Shown here: piece after piece, positions 30,894 to 41,130 of the stretch | Numbering within the stretch: position 1 is the stretch's first letter | Layout: each line of letters starts with the position of its first letter | NCBI GenBank assembly: GCA_017883235.1 | Contig: JADGNY010000046.1 | Coordinates: 1-45,939, forward strand | DNA from: Thermoanaerobaculia bacterium | GTDB taxonomy: Bacteria; Acidobacteriota; Thermoanaerobaculia; Gp7-AA8 | DNA: 45,939 bases | Reading direction: 5' to 3' | The notes under the pieces: model-generated | Databases searched by the model: none | What the model saw: only the letters and a program-made list of their open reading frames with translations | Told to the model about the DNA's origin: nothing | Program-made: the position numbers and the translations under genes

Positions 30894-33800
30894 ATGGAAG
30901 TTCAACCACCCCCGCATCTCGCCAACGCCCGAAGCGCGCTCGCCCGCTGGCTTCGAGGCGGCCGGACACGAGCTTCGCACGAGTCGCTCCGTACCACCGT
31001 GGCCATCCTGCGCGCACAGCAGGAAGCAACACTCGACGGAATCCTCGTCGTCGACGACCGCGGCTCGGTCCTCTCCTACAACCGCCGTTTCCTGGAGATG
31101 TGGGGCATCCCGGAGGAGACAGCCAGAGCCGCCGACGACAACGAGCTCCTGGGATTTGCCTCGGAGAAAGTCGTCGACTGGGACGAATTCATCGAGCTCG
31201 TCAATCACCTCTACACCCACCCCGACATCGTCCGAAGCAACGACACGGTCGTATTGAAAGACGGCCGCGTGCTCTCGCGCGCCTCCGTGCCGATCGTCTC
31301 CGGCAAAAAGATCCGCGGGCGCGCCTGGTACTTCCGCGACGTCACCGACAGCGTCCGCAACGAGACGATGCAGTCGGCACTCTTCCGCATCGCCACCCTC
31401 AGCCGCGACGCACGCAACCTCGACGAGTTCTACGGCGCCGTGCATGGCATCGTCAACGGGCTGATGGAAGCGACGTACTTTTACATCGCCGAGTACGACG
31501 CCGCGCGCGACATCCTCACCTTCCCCTATTTCGTCGACAAATATGACCCGGCTCCCATCGGACGTCCGCCCGGCCGCGGGCTGACCGCGTACGTCCTGCG
31601 CACCGGCAAACCGCTGCTGGCCACGCCCGAGGAATTCGACGAACTGAAGAAGAGCGGAGAGGTTGAATCGATCGGCGCGCCGTCCGTCGACTGGCTCGGC
31701 GTGCCGCTGTCGACCGGCGACCGCACCTGGGGCGTCATCGGCGTGCAGACCTACGACGAAGGCGAGCGCTACACGGAGCGCGACCGCGACCTCCTCGTCT
31801 TCGTCGCCCAGCACGTGGCCTCGGCCATCGAACAGAAGCGCCAGGAAGACGCTCTGCGCGAGAGCGAGCGCCGTTACCGGCAGATGTTCGAGAACAACCG
31901 CGCCGTCCAGCTCCTGCTCGATCCCGACAGCGGCCGCATCGTCGATGCCAACGTCGCCGCCGCCGAGTTCTACGGATGGGACATCGACACGCTGCGCACG
32001 ATGCACCTCTGGCAGATCAATACGCTCGATGAGGAAGCCCTCCGCTCCGAGATGACCAACGTGGCCCTCCAGCAGCGCAGCTACTTCGTCTTCCGGCATC
32101 GGCTCGCCAACGGTGAAATCCGCGACGTCGAGGTGCATTCCGGCCCGATCGTCGCCGGCGGCCGCACACTCCTTTACTCGATCATCCACGACATCACCGA
32201 GCGAAAGCGTGCCGAGGAGGCCCTGCTTCTCTCCGAACAGAAGTACCGCAACATCGTCGACTACGCCTCGGTCGGCATCTACCGTTCCAAGCCGGACGGT
32301 ACGATCCTGATGGCCAACCCGACCCTGGCGCGCATCCTCGGCTACGAATCGATCGAAGAGCTGCAGCGGCGCAATCTCGCCACCGACGTCTACGTCACCG
32401 AGGGCGAGCGCTCCGGCGCTCTGGAACGCTTTGCCGACAACGGCTACGCCATCGAGGAAGAGTTGTCATGGCGCAGGAAAGACGGCACACCGATCTGGGT
32501 CCAGCTCAATGCCCACGCCATCGATCTTCACGCCGGCGCCGAGGTCTTCGAAGGCTTCGTCTTCGACATCACCGAGCGCAAGCTGGCGGACCAGCAGGTC
32601 GCGGCGGCGAATGCACAACGAAAAGCGGTGCTGGACGCTGCCACGCGCGTCTCCATCATCGCCACCGATCCCCTCGGCGTCATCACCGTCTTCAACACCG
32701 GCGCGGAGAGAATGCTCGGCTACGCCGCGTCCGACGTCATCGGCATCCGCAACGTCACCGAAATCCACCTCGACACCGAGCTCGTGCAGCATGCGCGGCG
32801 TCTGGCCTTCGAGCTCAGCGAGAGACTGAACGGCTTCGACGTCCTCGTCCGCCGCGCCGCCAGCGAGGGGCTGGAAGAGCGCGAGTGGACGTACATTCGC
32901 AACGACGGCGAACCGGTCATCGTCCTCCTTTCCATCACCGCGCTGCGCGACGAGCTCGGCAATCTCACCGGATACCTCCACGTCGGCACCGACGTCACCG
33001 AGCGCAAACACGCCGAGGAAACGCTACGCCAGCAGACAGCGGCCATGACCGCGTCGATGGACGGTATCGGCATCCTCGACGGCCGGCTCGACTTCTCCTA
33101 TGTCAACGACGCGCTGGCGAAACTGTTCGGCTACCCGACCGCACAGGAGCTCGTCGGCCGTTCGATCTGCGATCTCTACGAGCCTCCCGAACAGGTCCGC
33201 TTCATCACCAGCGTCGTCCCGCTCGTGCAGCAGCGCGGACGGTGGCGAGGCGAGGCCACCGGCCTGCGGAACGACGGCTCCCTCTTCCCACAGGAGATCT
33301 CGCTTACTGCCATCGAAGGGGGCGGGATGGTCTGCGTGGTCCGTGACATCACCGAGCGGACTTACGCCGAGGAGCAGATCAAGCACCTCGCCTACCACGA
33401 CGCCCTGACCACGCTGCCGAACCGGCTGCTGTTCAAAGACCGCGTCAGCGTGGCCATCTCCCACGCCCAGCGCCATGACGCGCGCGTGGCCGTGCTCTTC
33501 CTCGACCTCGATCGCTTCAAGGTCATCAACGATTCCCTCGGCCACAACATCGGCGACCAGCTTCTGCAGGCCGTGGCGGCGCGGGTTCAGTCGTGCGTGC
33601 GCGACAGCGACACGGTGGCCCGCCTCGGCGGCGACGAGTTCACCCTTCTCCTGCCCGAGCTCAGTCATCCCGAGGACGCCGCCCTCGTGTCGCAGAAGAT
33701 CCTCGAAGCCGTCCGCTATCCGTTCCATATCGAAGGGCGCGAGTTCTACATCACCACATCCATCGGCATCAGCATCTTCCCCGAGGATGGCATCGACGCC

Positions 33801-34694
33801 GAGACGCTCATCAAGAGCGCTGACACCGCCATGTACCAGGCCAAGGAGCAGGGCCGCGACAACTACCAGCTCTTCAACGCCGTCGTGAATGCCAAGGCCC
33901 TGCAGCGGATCGCCCTCGAGCACGGCCTGCGCCGCGCGCTCACCCATCACGAGCTGGCCGTGCACTACCAGCCCATCTTCGACTTCCGCACGGGCCGCAT
34001 CACCGGCATGGAGGCGCTACTGCGCTGGACGCACCCGGAGATGGGTCCGATCCCGCCGGCGACATTCATCCCGCTGGCCGAAGCGATCGGCGTGATGATC
34101 CCGATCGGCACCTGGGCTCTGCGTGCGGCGTGCGCGCAAGCGAAGGCATGGCACGACGCCGGCTTCAACACCCTCTCGCTCGCCGTCAACCTGTCGGTCT
34201 GTCAGTTGCAGCAGGCCGACCTCGTCATCCTCGTCCGCGAGATCCTCGCCGAGACCGGACTGCAGGCGCGCCTGCTGGAGCTGGAGATCACCGAATCGAC
34301 GGCCATGCAGAGCCCCGAGGCCAGCATCCGCACGCTCTACGACCTCAAGAAACTCGGTATCCGTATTTCGCTGGACGACTTCGGCACCGGCCACTCCTCG
34401 CTGGCCTACCTGAAGCGCTTCCCGATCGACACGCTCAAGATCGACCAATCCTTCGTCCGCGACATCACCCGCGACCCCGACACCGCAGCCATCGTCACCG
34501 CCATCATCGCCATGGGCCACAGCCTGCGGCTGAAGGTGATCGCCGAAGGCGTCGAGTTCACCGACCAGGCCACCTTCCTCAAACGCTGCGGCTGCGACCA
34601 GATGCAGGGCTACCTGATCAACTCCCCAATGCCGGCGGCGGAGTTGGGCGCGATATTGGCGGCAGGGGAAGTGCGGGTGGTGGACGGGGCGTAG
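30894..34694 (+). CDS. PAS/GAF multi-sensor diguanylate cyclase/phosphodiesterase (GGDEF-EAL)
   Basis: A 1266-residue protein with no membrane helices. Order: PAS (about 35-140), GAF (150-320), then four further PAS domains (about 325-825, each ending in a DITER/DVTER-type PAC signature), GGDEF (830-995) and EAL (1005-1255). The GGDEF site is RLGGDEF near residue 911, with an RDSD inhibitory site five residues before it. The EAL half has MEALLRW, ELEITES, LDDFGTGHSS, LKIDQSF and VIAEGVE, so both activities appear intact. It would make and/or hydrolyse cyclic di-GMP in response to redox, gas or small-molecule input. No clear Shine-Dalgarno precedes the ATG. Confidence 0.93.
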   Translation: MEVQPPPHLANARSALARWLRGGRTRASHESLRTTVAILRAQQEATLDGILVVDDRGSVLSYNRRFLEMWGIPEETARAADDNELLGFASEKVVDWDEFIELVNHLYTHPDIVRSNDTVVLKDGRVLSRASVPIVSGKKIRGRAWYFRDVTDSVRNETMQSALFRIATLSRDARNLDEFYGAVHGIVNGLMEATYFYIAEYDAARDILTFPYFVDKYDPAPIGRPPGRGLTAYVLRTGKPLLATPEEFDELKKSGEVESIGAPSVDWLGVPLSTGDRTWGVIGVQTYDEGERYTERDRDLLVFVAQHVASAIEQKRQEDALRESERRYRQMFENNRAVQLLLDPDSGRIVDANVAAAEFYGWDIDTLRTMHLWQINTLDEEALRSEMTNVALQQRSYFVFRHRLANGEIRDVEVHSGPIVAGGRTLLYSIIHDITERKRAEEALLLSEQKYRNIVDYASVGIYRSKPDGTILMANPTLARILGYESIEELQRRNLATDVYVTEGERSGALERFADNGYAIEEELSWRRKDGTPIWVQLNAHAIDLHAGAEVFEGFVFDITERKLADQQVAAANAQRKAVLDAATRVSIIATDPLGVITVFNTGAERMLGYAASDVIGIRNVTEIHLDTELVQHARRLAFELSERLNGFDVLVRRAASEGLEEREWTYIRNDGEPVIVLLSITALRDELGNLTGYLHVGTDVTERKHAEETLRQQTAAMTASMDGIGILDGRLDFSYVNDALAKLFGYPTAQELVGRSICDLYEPPEQVRFITSVVPLVQQRGRWRGEATGLRNDGSLFPQEISLTAIEGGGMVCVVRDITERTYAEEQIKHLAYHDALTTLPNRLLFKDRVSVAISHAQRHDARVAVLFLDLDRFKVINDSLGHNIGDQLLQAVAARVQSCVRDSDTVARLGGDEFTLLLPELSHPEDAALVSQKILEAVRYPFHIEGREFYITTSIGISIFPEDGIDAETLIKSADTAMYQAKEQGRDNYQLFNAVVNAKALQRIALEHGLRRALTHHELAVHYQPIFDFRTGRITGMEALLRWTHPEMGPIPPATFIPLAEAIGVMIPIGTWALRAACAQAKAWHDAGFNTLSLAVNLSVCQLQQADLVILVREILAETGLQARLLELEITESTAMQSPEASIRTLYDLKKLGIRISLDDFGTGHSSLAYLKRFPIDTLKIDQSFVRDITRDPDTAAIVTAIIAMGHSLRLKVIAEGVEFTDQATFLKRCGCDQMQGYLINSPMPAAELGAILAAGEVRVVDGA

Positions 34695-34851
34695 CGTCGT
34701 CCAGAATTATTTTATTCGTAGGGTAGGGATTTCGCGTTCCGGGACCCTCCTACCTTTAGAGATCGTACTCGTACTCGTCGGCCACCATACAAACCTGAAG
34801 CCCACCATCGACGGTCGTCCGTGCCCGCCCGGCGGGCTGGCCGACCAGGAT

Positions 34852-35388
34852 GTGAACTGGACCACCCCGATGAGGATCAGGAACGACGGCAAGGTGGGCA
34901 TCGGCATCGACCCGATCGCAAATGCCGTGCTTCATGTGGGCGGCGATGTAATCGTCGAGGGAAACCTGGCGGCAAAATACCAGGATGTCGCCGAGTGGGT
35001 GCCCGCCGCCGAGGAGATGGCCGCTGGAACGGTTGTCGTGGTCAGCGGCACAACAAAAAACACGGTCGGACCCTCGCAGGGGGCCTATGACACGCGCGTG
35101 GCGGGCGTCGTCTCCGCCCAACCGGGCGTGATCCTCGGTGAAGCTTCGGCGAGCAAGGCAAAAATCGCCACGACCGGCCGCGTCCGCGTCCGCGTCGATG
35201 CCACCAGCCAGCCCATCGCCATGGGAGACCTCCTCGTCACCAGCGACAAACCCGGCATGGCCATGAAATCCGAGCCTCTCGACCTTGGTGGGGTTAAGAT
35301 CCACAGCCCGGGAACGCTGATCGGCAAGGCTCTCGAGCCCCTCGCGGGGGGCGAAGGCGAGATTCTCGTGCTGCTCAGCCTTCAATAG
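34852..35388 (+). CDS. C-terminal fragment of a tail-fibre-like / cell-surface protein (5' truncated)
   Basis: A 178-residue frame starting at a GTG without a ribosome site. Homology-like sequence extends upstream of it in the same frame (TNLKPTIDGRPCPPGG, from about 34783) before merging with the end of the GGDEF/EAL gene. The visible pattern MRIRNDGKVGIG, VLHVGGDVIVEGNLAAKYQD, VAGVVSAQPGVILGE and GKALEPLAGGEGEILVLLSL is the C-terminal domain of large secreted repeat proteins. With the N-terminal part absent, this is probably a remnant marking the left edge of the RHS island. Expression is doubtful. Confidence 0.6.
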   Translation: MNWTTPMRIRNDGKVGIGIDPIANAVLHVGGDVIVEGNLAAKYQDVAEWVPAAEEMAAGTVVVVSGTTKNTVGPSQGAYDTRVAGVVSAQPGVILGEASASKAKIATTGRVRVRVDATSQPIAMGDLLVTSDKPGMAMKSEPLDLGGVKIHSPGTLIGKALEPLAGGEGEILVLLSLQ

Positions 35389-35394
35389 GACACT

Positions 35395-36066
35395 ATGCGA
35401 AATTTTATCGAAGTTGCGCTCTTCAGCCTCGTCTGCATCGGCGTGGCCTCCACCTGTGACGCCGCAAACGAGCCGGTCGTCACCATTACCCCAACGAGAA
35501 TTACGGTGACCGGTGTTACTCCGAACGCCCAGATCCTGTTCTTTGGAGCGGGTTTTGAGCCCAAGGGATACCAGGCGATCGTCCATCACTGGTCGTCAAT
35601 CGTGACCAGTACCGATCCTAATGGCAGTGTTGCCTACGATCTCAACCCGCCGGTAACCTGGAACGCGCTCTGGATCGTTGCCGACCTCTCCAACGGCCAC
35701 TACAAGGTCATTTCCACGCCTGGATTTCCAACGGTTCGCGCCTGGCTTCCACGACAATACTTCAAGCGCGGAGCCGGGGCGGCTGTGAACCATTTCGCCT
35801 ACGATCGCCCCGAGATCGATCTTCTCTACCTTCACCCGGGTGGAGGTGCCTGGACGCTCCAGGCCACTGACGGTGATTCGACCGACGCCGATGGAGTTGC
35901 CAACGGCACGACGGAGATCGACCTGGCAGCGCTACGCCCGCTCGCCAACGGTATGGACGCGCTCTCGGCCTTCGCTCCGGGAGGAACGTTATTTATCATC
36001 GATCCCTCGAGGCTGGACCTGCTCGAAGTCAAGATTGACGGTCCCCTTCTGGCGGGGGCACGCTGA
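35395..36066 (+). CDS. Secreted hypothetical protein preceding the RHS genes
   Basis: A 223-residue protein with a signal peptide (LFSLVCIGVASTCDA). It begins with a beta-rich, IPT/Ig-like segment (VVTITPTRITVTGVTPNAQI) and continues with aromatic strands. No motif or family is recognised with confidence. Its stop overlaps the RHS start by one base (TGATG), so the two are translationally coupled. It is likely a chaperone, adaptor or surface partner of the RHS protein. The gene starts 6 bp after the truncated tail-fibre fragment. Confidence 0.6.
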   Translation: MRNFIEVALFSLVCIGVASTCDAANEPVVTITPTRITVTGVTPNAQILFFGAGFEPKGYQAIVHHWSSIVTSTDPNGSVAYDLNPPVTWNALWIVADLSNGHYKVISTPGFPTVRAWLPRQYFKRGAGAAVNHFAYDRPEIDLLYLHPGGGAWTLQATDGDSTDADGVANGTTEIDLAALRPLANGMDALSAFAPGGTLFIIDPSRLDLLEVKIDGPLLAGAR

Positions 36067-38720
36067 TGACCACCCGCCACCTGCGTGTCATCGCTCTTCT
36101 CGTGATCGCCGCTTTAGCCAATGCGGCTCGCGCAGATCATCCCAATATCGCTCGCGGTTTCGACGTGGGAAAGCCGTATCAGATGAATGGGATCGACAAC
36201 ATCAATCTGTTCAACGGGAATCTCACGGTCACTCTGCCCATCGGCCAGCGATACCACGTCAACGGCGGTCTCGGATATGGACTGACGCTCGTTTACAGTG
36301 GAAACGTGTGGGACACCGTCGATGTGGACTCGATTGTCTGCAACGGGCACCCACGCTGGGTCACGAGGACCTACCCGAACCGCCGATCCAACGCGGGCCT
36401 CGGTTGGCTTCTCTCCCTCGGCCGTTTGTTTCCCAGGAATCAGTACCCTACTCAGGATAGCCCGTACTGGCAGTACGAGACTCCTGACGGCGGGCTCCAC
36501 ACATTCCGTCAGGGGCTGCATGACGATCCAATCCCCCCGGTTGACGATCCGGTTATCTCCTATACCCGCGACGGCACATACCTGCGCATGACGGTAGGAA
36601 CGAGCGACCGTACGGTTGAGTTTCCAGACGGTACTGCGCAGGTCTTCAAGGAACTGGACAACACCGTTAGCCCCTGGCAGCCCCTGGCAAACACCGGAAG
36701 GTGGCGTTTAACCGAAATTCACGACCGATTCAACAATGTAGTCTCGATCGAGTACACCAGCACAGCCGATAACCCGGAGATCTGGACCATCCGTGACGGT
36801 ACGCGGACGCAAACTGTCTATTTCGTCGACCCGCGTCCTCAGCATTCCGGGACGCCGTATGACGTCGTGCTCGACAAAGTTGTGCTCTCGGTGTTCAACA
36901 GCGCCGCCGCGGAATGGAAGCCTGCCTACACATGGAGCACGATCGCACCCGGCGCAACAAACCAGGGGTGCAGCGGCTTCTCGGATCCCTGGAGTAACGT
37001 TCCCCTTCTTACCTCTCTCACCCTTCCCGCTGTCAACAACGTGCAGCAGGTCTATTCCATGGTCGACCCGAACGGCCTTCCCGAGTACTACCTCAACACG
37101 AACGCTTTCAATGTCGACCCCTTCAACGGCCATCTACGCGGCCTGCAACTGCCTACTCGCGGCTGGCTTGAATGGGATTACATCAATTTCATTTTTTACG
37201 CCGGGTCGGAAGATCGAATGAGCCGATCCATTGCCGTCTCGGCACGCCGGATGGTGGCCGCAAACCGGACCACGACCGCCACATGGACCTACAGGCGTCA
37301 GTCGAGCGGAAACCTGAGCTGTCTTGATTTTTCGGACCCTGGCAACCCGGTACGGGTGTATGAGCGGCCAGAGCAATTGGTCGTCTCCGTGACGTCACCG
37401 GAACAAGTTACCTCAGTTCATTATTTTTCGACATATCAGCTAACGGTTTATCAATGCGTGATCACGTCGAGCTTCATCCAGGACGAGTATGGCCTGCCGT
37501 TTACGCGCGGCGTTTCACAAGCCGGCTCGAATGGGCCCCTGTACCTTTCGGAGGAGATCTACAGCACAGCGCCGACCTCGCTGGGCACTCTCAACGGGGT
37601 CAATTTGGGGTATCGTGTTGTCGGCGGCACCCGCGTCCGCTCCGAATGGGTGAGCTACTCCTATGATCCCCTCTTCGACGGCGCCACTTATGACCTGAAC
37701 GCTCGGGAGAGCGCCCACGCCACCTACTTCGAAGATGACGCGCATTGCAATGGAACGCAAACCTGCTATTCCTCACTGACCCGCTACGGTTTCGACGGCG
37801 CCGGCCACTTCCGGCAATCGTCGACCGCCGGCAACTTCCCAAGCGATACCTCAGGACACGGCAATTTCAAGACGACATTCGCAAATTATCCCAACTTCGT
37901 CCCTGCGGGTAACTGGCTGTTCAACAGATACACCGAACGATGCGTCGCTGACGAAACCGGTGAGCGGACGACAGAGATTGGGCAGTGTTCAAGCCTGGGC
38001 GCCGGCGCCTTGATATCGCAGTCGTGCTTCGATGCCACGACAGGATTTCTGAAACGCACGCGGGCATTGAGCGGACTCGGTCCGCTCGCCAGCGACGTGC
38101 TTGCCGTGTACACGCCCCAATCAGGCAACGTCAGCCAGGAAGATTATTACGGCGGCGATACGCAAACCTTGCCCGATCAGGGAACGGATTTGTGTACGGT
38201 TACGCTACCCGCGTCGCCGCAGTACAGCATCGCGAGTACCTATCTGTATGGCTCGCTCGCCAGCTCGCGATATCTCGCAACCCCAACGCACCCCGCCGAT
38301 CCTTCGTTTTATAACGTAAACAATACGCTGATCGACTCCAATACCGGCCTGGTCAGGATCTCCGCCGACCCTGCAGTCCTCACAACGTCATACGACTACG
38401 ATATTCTCGGGCGAGTCACACACGTCGCGCCACCCGGAGAGGCGGCGATTGATTACACGTACACGGAAGCCACGGCGTCGACCCCTCCTCAGGCCACAGT
38501 AACAAAGGTATCGGCGGCCGCCGGCACGATCCAGGCCACCACCATTTTCGACGACTTCGGGCGAGTTTCGAAAGAACAGAGATTTCTTCCGGCGGGTATC
38601 GCCTCCAGGGAAACCGACTACACCGGCTCGGGCTGGATGCAGCAGGTCTCCGAATGGGAATCGACACCATCGCATTTCACTGTGTTCTCTAATTTCGACT
38701 CATTTGGCGCCCCCGTATGA
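36066..38720 (+). CDS. RHS-repeat protein, N-terminal part
   Basis: An 884-residue protein with a signal peptide (residues 1-23), an N-terminal RHS-associated region (NIARGFDVGKPYQMNGIDN, LFNGNLTVTLPIGQRYH), and YD-type repeats in the last 200 residues (TSYDYDILGRVTHVAPPGE, TIFDDFGRVSKE). The frame closes at SNFDSFGAPV, in the middle of an RHS repeat, and the sequence continues in another frame at 38717. The stop and the next ATG overlap as ATGA next to a run of five C. This is either a 1-bp frameshift in a single RHS gene or a genuine split with coupled translation. RHS proteins form hollow beta-cocoons that encapsulate toxins. Confidence 0.8.
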   Translation: MTTRHLRVIALLVIAALANAARADHPNIARGFDVGKPYQMNGIDNINLFNGNLTVTLPIGQRYHVNGGLGYGLTLVYSGNVWDTVDVDSIVCNGHPRWVTRTYPNRRSNAGLGWLLSLGRLFPRNQYPTQDSPYWQYETPDGGLHTFRQGLHDDPIPPVDDPVISYTRDGTYLRMTVGTSDRTVEFPDGTAQVFKELDNTVSPWQPLANTGRWRLTEIHDRFNNVVSIEYTSTADNPEIWTIRDGTRTQTVYFVDPRPQHSGTPYDVVLDKVVLSVFNSAAAEWKPAYTWSTIAPGATNQGCSGFSDPWSNVPLLTSLTLPAVNNVQQVYSMVDPNGLPEYYLNTNAFNVDPFNGHLRGLQLPTRGWLEWDYINFIFYAGSEDRMSRSIAVSARRMVAANRTTTATWTYRRQSSGNLSCLDFSDPGNPVRVYERPEQLVVSVTSPEQVTSVHYFSTYQLTVYQCVITSSFIQDEYGLPFTRGVSQAGSNGPLYLSEEIYSTAPTSLGTLNGVNLGYRVVGGTRVRSEWVSYSYDPLFDGATYDLNARESAHATYFEDDAHCNGTQTCYSSLTRYGFDGAGHFRQSSTAGNFPSDTSGHGNFKTTFANYPNFVPAGNWLFNRYTERCVADETGERTTEIGQCSSLGAGALISQSCFDATTGFLKRTRALSGLGPLASDVLAVYTPQSGNVSQEDYYGGDTQTLPDQGTDLCTVTLPASPQYSIASTYLYGSLASSRYLATPTHPADPSFYNVNNTLIDSNTGLVRISADPAVLTTSYDYDILGRVTHVAPPGEAAIDYTYTEATASTPPQATVTKVSAAAGTIQATTIFDDFGRVSKEQRFLPAGIASRETDYTGSGWMQQVSEWESTPSHFTVFSNFDSFGAPV

Positions 38721-41116
38721 TCAAGGCCCCGGACCAGACGGACAGCACCGCGGCCACGATTAATTACTACGGTACCCGTCAAGTCGAACGCACGGTGATG
38801 GTCGGGGAAACCTTGTCGGGATCGGCAGTGCAGCAGCAGGCAGCCACGACGACGGAAACCCACGACAGCTTTGGGCGACTCATCAAGGTCGACGAGTCGG
38901 ATTCCGTTAGCAGTACTTCGTACCTCCACGATGCTGCCGACCGGCTTACGTCCGTTTCGATGACCGACACGCTCGCCGGTGTCACACAGCCGTCACGAAT
39001 CTTCTCTTACGACGGCCGGGGCTTCCTGGCGAGTGAGACCCATCCGGAGAACGGCACCACCTTCTACAAGAGTTACGACGCGCGGGGGCATGTGGGCAGA
39101 AAACTGGCCGGAACTTCCTATTCGCAGTTCGATCTCAAGTATGAATACGACGCGGCCGAGCGGCTGGTGCATGTCTATCAACTCCTCAACCGCATCGATC
39201 CTCCCAATCCGCCGGCGGATTCGACTCAGCTCGTTAAAGAGTTCAATTTTGCCGCGGTGAACGACGGCGCGAACTACAAACTCGGCAAACTCGAGACTGC
39301 CACTCGGAGGAATTACTCGCCTGCCGGTACGGCGGACGTGAAGGAAACCTATAGCTACGCCGATAGCGCGGGCCGGCTCACGAACAAGACCATCGAGGTG
39401 ACCAACGTTCAGACTGGATTGCAGTTGCAGAAATATACCCAGGATTATGAATACAACAACCTCGGGCTCTACTCCAAGATCACCTATCCGACCTGCTTCG
39501 ATACGAGCCGATGCGCCAACCCGTCCTCGATGATCTTGAACCTCTCCCCTACCTACCAAAACGGCCTGCTGACAAGCGTTCCCAACTTTGCCACTGCGAT
39601 CACATACGACCTGAATGGGATGGTGACGGAAATCGATCATCCCGGGGCCGTCAATGACATCGTCACGGCCGACCCGAGCCACATGGCGCGTCCATCCAGG
39701 ATTCAATTCAACTCCTACGACCAGTGCAGCAGCCCGCAGATCACCCTTCCTGGTAGCAAACAGGTCACCCCGCCGGCATCTCCCGGCCTTCAGGTCACAG
39801 TGGTCGGTACGCCAACGCCTCCGCTGACATACCAATGGCTCTTCAACGGCACCCTGATCGCGGGCGAGACCGGCTCTTCCTGTTGCTCGGCAGCGGCGTC
39901 GAGTGGAACGTACACGGCGCGCCTAATCAATAGTTGCGGCAAAGGCGAAGCGTCAACCACGGTCACGGTCTGCGGCAGCCCGACCGTCACCATCAGCCCG
40001 CAGAGCGCCACGTACTCCGGGACGCCGGTCACCCTGACGGCGACCGCCAGCGGCTGCGGGACGTCGTTCACCTACCAGTGGTTCATCGGAGACGCTCCCG
40101 ACACCTCCACGCCTACGGGAACGAGTTCCGCGACGTTTACGACGCCCCAGCTTCAAGCCACGACGCACTACTGGGTGCGCGTCACCGATAGTTTCGGAGG
40201 AACCGGAAACAGCAACACGGTCATCGTCACGCTCTCACTGTGCACCCCGCAGATCACGCAACAGCCCTCCAACCAGACGGTCAACTTCAACGATCCGGTG
40301 GCTAATGTTCACGTTGTCGTTAGCGGTTGTACGGGAAGGATCTTCGATTGGTATCGGGGAGCGGTGGGCGACACATCGAGACCATTCTTCGGCAATCGCG
40401 GCAACGCCACGCTCGACACATTCACCGGTTTCGAGAGTATGTCTGTGTGGGTGCGGATCGGTGGCCAGTTCCTCAACTCCGTAGACAGTACCTCGGCGGT
40501 CATCACGGTGATCCGGCCGGTTCCGACGGCCGTGAACGCCTTCGTCACACCCAACACCAACAACCAGCAGATCACGGTCTCCTGGGCATCCGTTCCGTTC
40601 ACAAACCAATATCTCATCAGACGCTGCTCGAGTGCCGGATGCGTTGGGTTCACAGCTCCGGGTACTGCGACTTCCTACCAGGACTCCGTCGGGCTCAGTT
40701 CGAACACGACTTATGTCTACAGTGTCGCCAGCGCCGATTCATTCGGTACTACGTCCGCATACAGCGCTCCCAATCTGGCGACGACGATGTCGTTTGCGCC
40801 CCTTCAGGCCAACGTCACGACGATAGCCTTCAGCCATTTCGATCAGATTCGCACAGCCATCAACGCCATCCGCGCGGCACATGGTGACGGCGCGTTGACG
40901 TGGCGGCAGATCCTCGATCTTTCGAACTACACGAGCGTCCCCGTGCCGGCTTCAAACGAGCGCATCTACACGGCTCATGTCCTGGCGCTGCGCAACGCCA
41001 TGAACGCTGCCCTGACCAACCTCCAGGTTCCGGCCCCGGCCTACACAGACAGCCTGGCACTGCCCACTCTCATCAAGGCATTGCACATCACCGAGCTCCA
41101 GCAACGGGCGCAATAG
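38717..41116 (+). CDS. RHS-repeat protein, continuation with Ig-like/FN3 domains
   Basis: A 799-residue frame that takes up the RHS repeat exactly where the previous one ends (MIKAPDQTDSTAATINYYG) and has no signal peptide, which supports a split gene. RHS repeats (YEYDAAERLVHVYQ, DYEYNNLGLYSKITY) run to about residue 330. Ig-like domains (TYQWLFNG, TYQWFIGD) and an FN3-like segment (ITVSWASVPFTNQYLIRR) follow. The C-terminal helical module (FSHFDQIRTAINAIRAAHG, ITELQQRAQ) is one I associate with acidobacterial surface proteins. It probably extends the shell or anchors it at the surface. Confidence 0.75.
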   Translation: MIKAPDQTDSTAATINYYGTRQVERTVMVGETLSGSAVQQQAATTTETHDSFGRLIKVDESDSVSSTSYLHDAADRLTSVSMTDTLAGVTQPSRIFSYDGRGFLASETHPENGTTFYKSYDARGHVGRKLAGTSYSQFDLKYEYDAAERLVHVYQLLNRIDPPNPPADSTQLVKEFNFAAVNDGANYKLGKLETATRRNYSPAGTADVKETYSYADSAGRLTNKTIEVTNVQTGLQLQKYTQDYEYNNLGLYSKITYPTCFDTSRCANPSSMILNLSPTYQNGLLTSVPNFATAITYDLNGMVTEIDHPGAVNDIVTADPSHMARPSRIQFNSYDQCSSPQITLPGSKQVTPPASPGLQVTVVGTPTPPLTYQWLFNGTLIAGETGSSCCSAAASSGTYTARLINSCGKGEASTTVTVCGSPTVTISPQSATYSGTPVTLTATASGCGTSFTYQWFIGDAPDTSTPTGTSSATFTTPQLQATTHYWVRVTDSFGGTGNSNTVIVTLSLCTPQITQQPSNQTVNFNDPVANVHVVVSGCTGRIFDWYRGAVGDTSRPFFGNRGNATLDTFTGFESMSVWVRIGGQFLNSVDSTSAVITVIRPVPTAVNAFVTPNTNNQQITVSWASVPFTNQYLIRRCSSAGCVGFTAPGTATSYQDSVGLSSNTTYVYSVASADSFGTTSAYSAPNLATTMSFAPLQANVTTIAFSHFDQIRTAINAIRAAHGDGALTWRQILDLSNYTSVPVPASNERIYTAHVLALRNAMNAALTNLQVPAPAYTDSLALPTLIKALHITELQQRAQ

Positions 41117-41130
41117 GAGAGGAGTGACCC

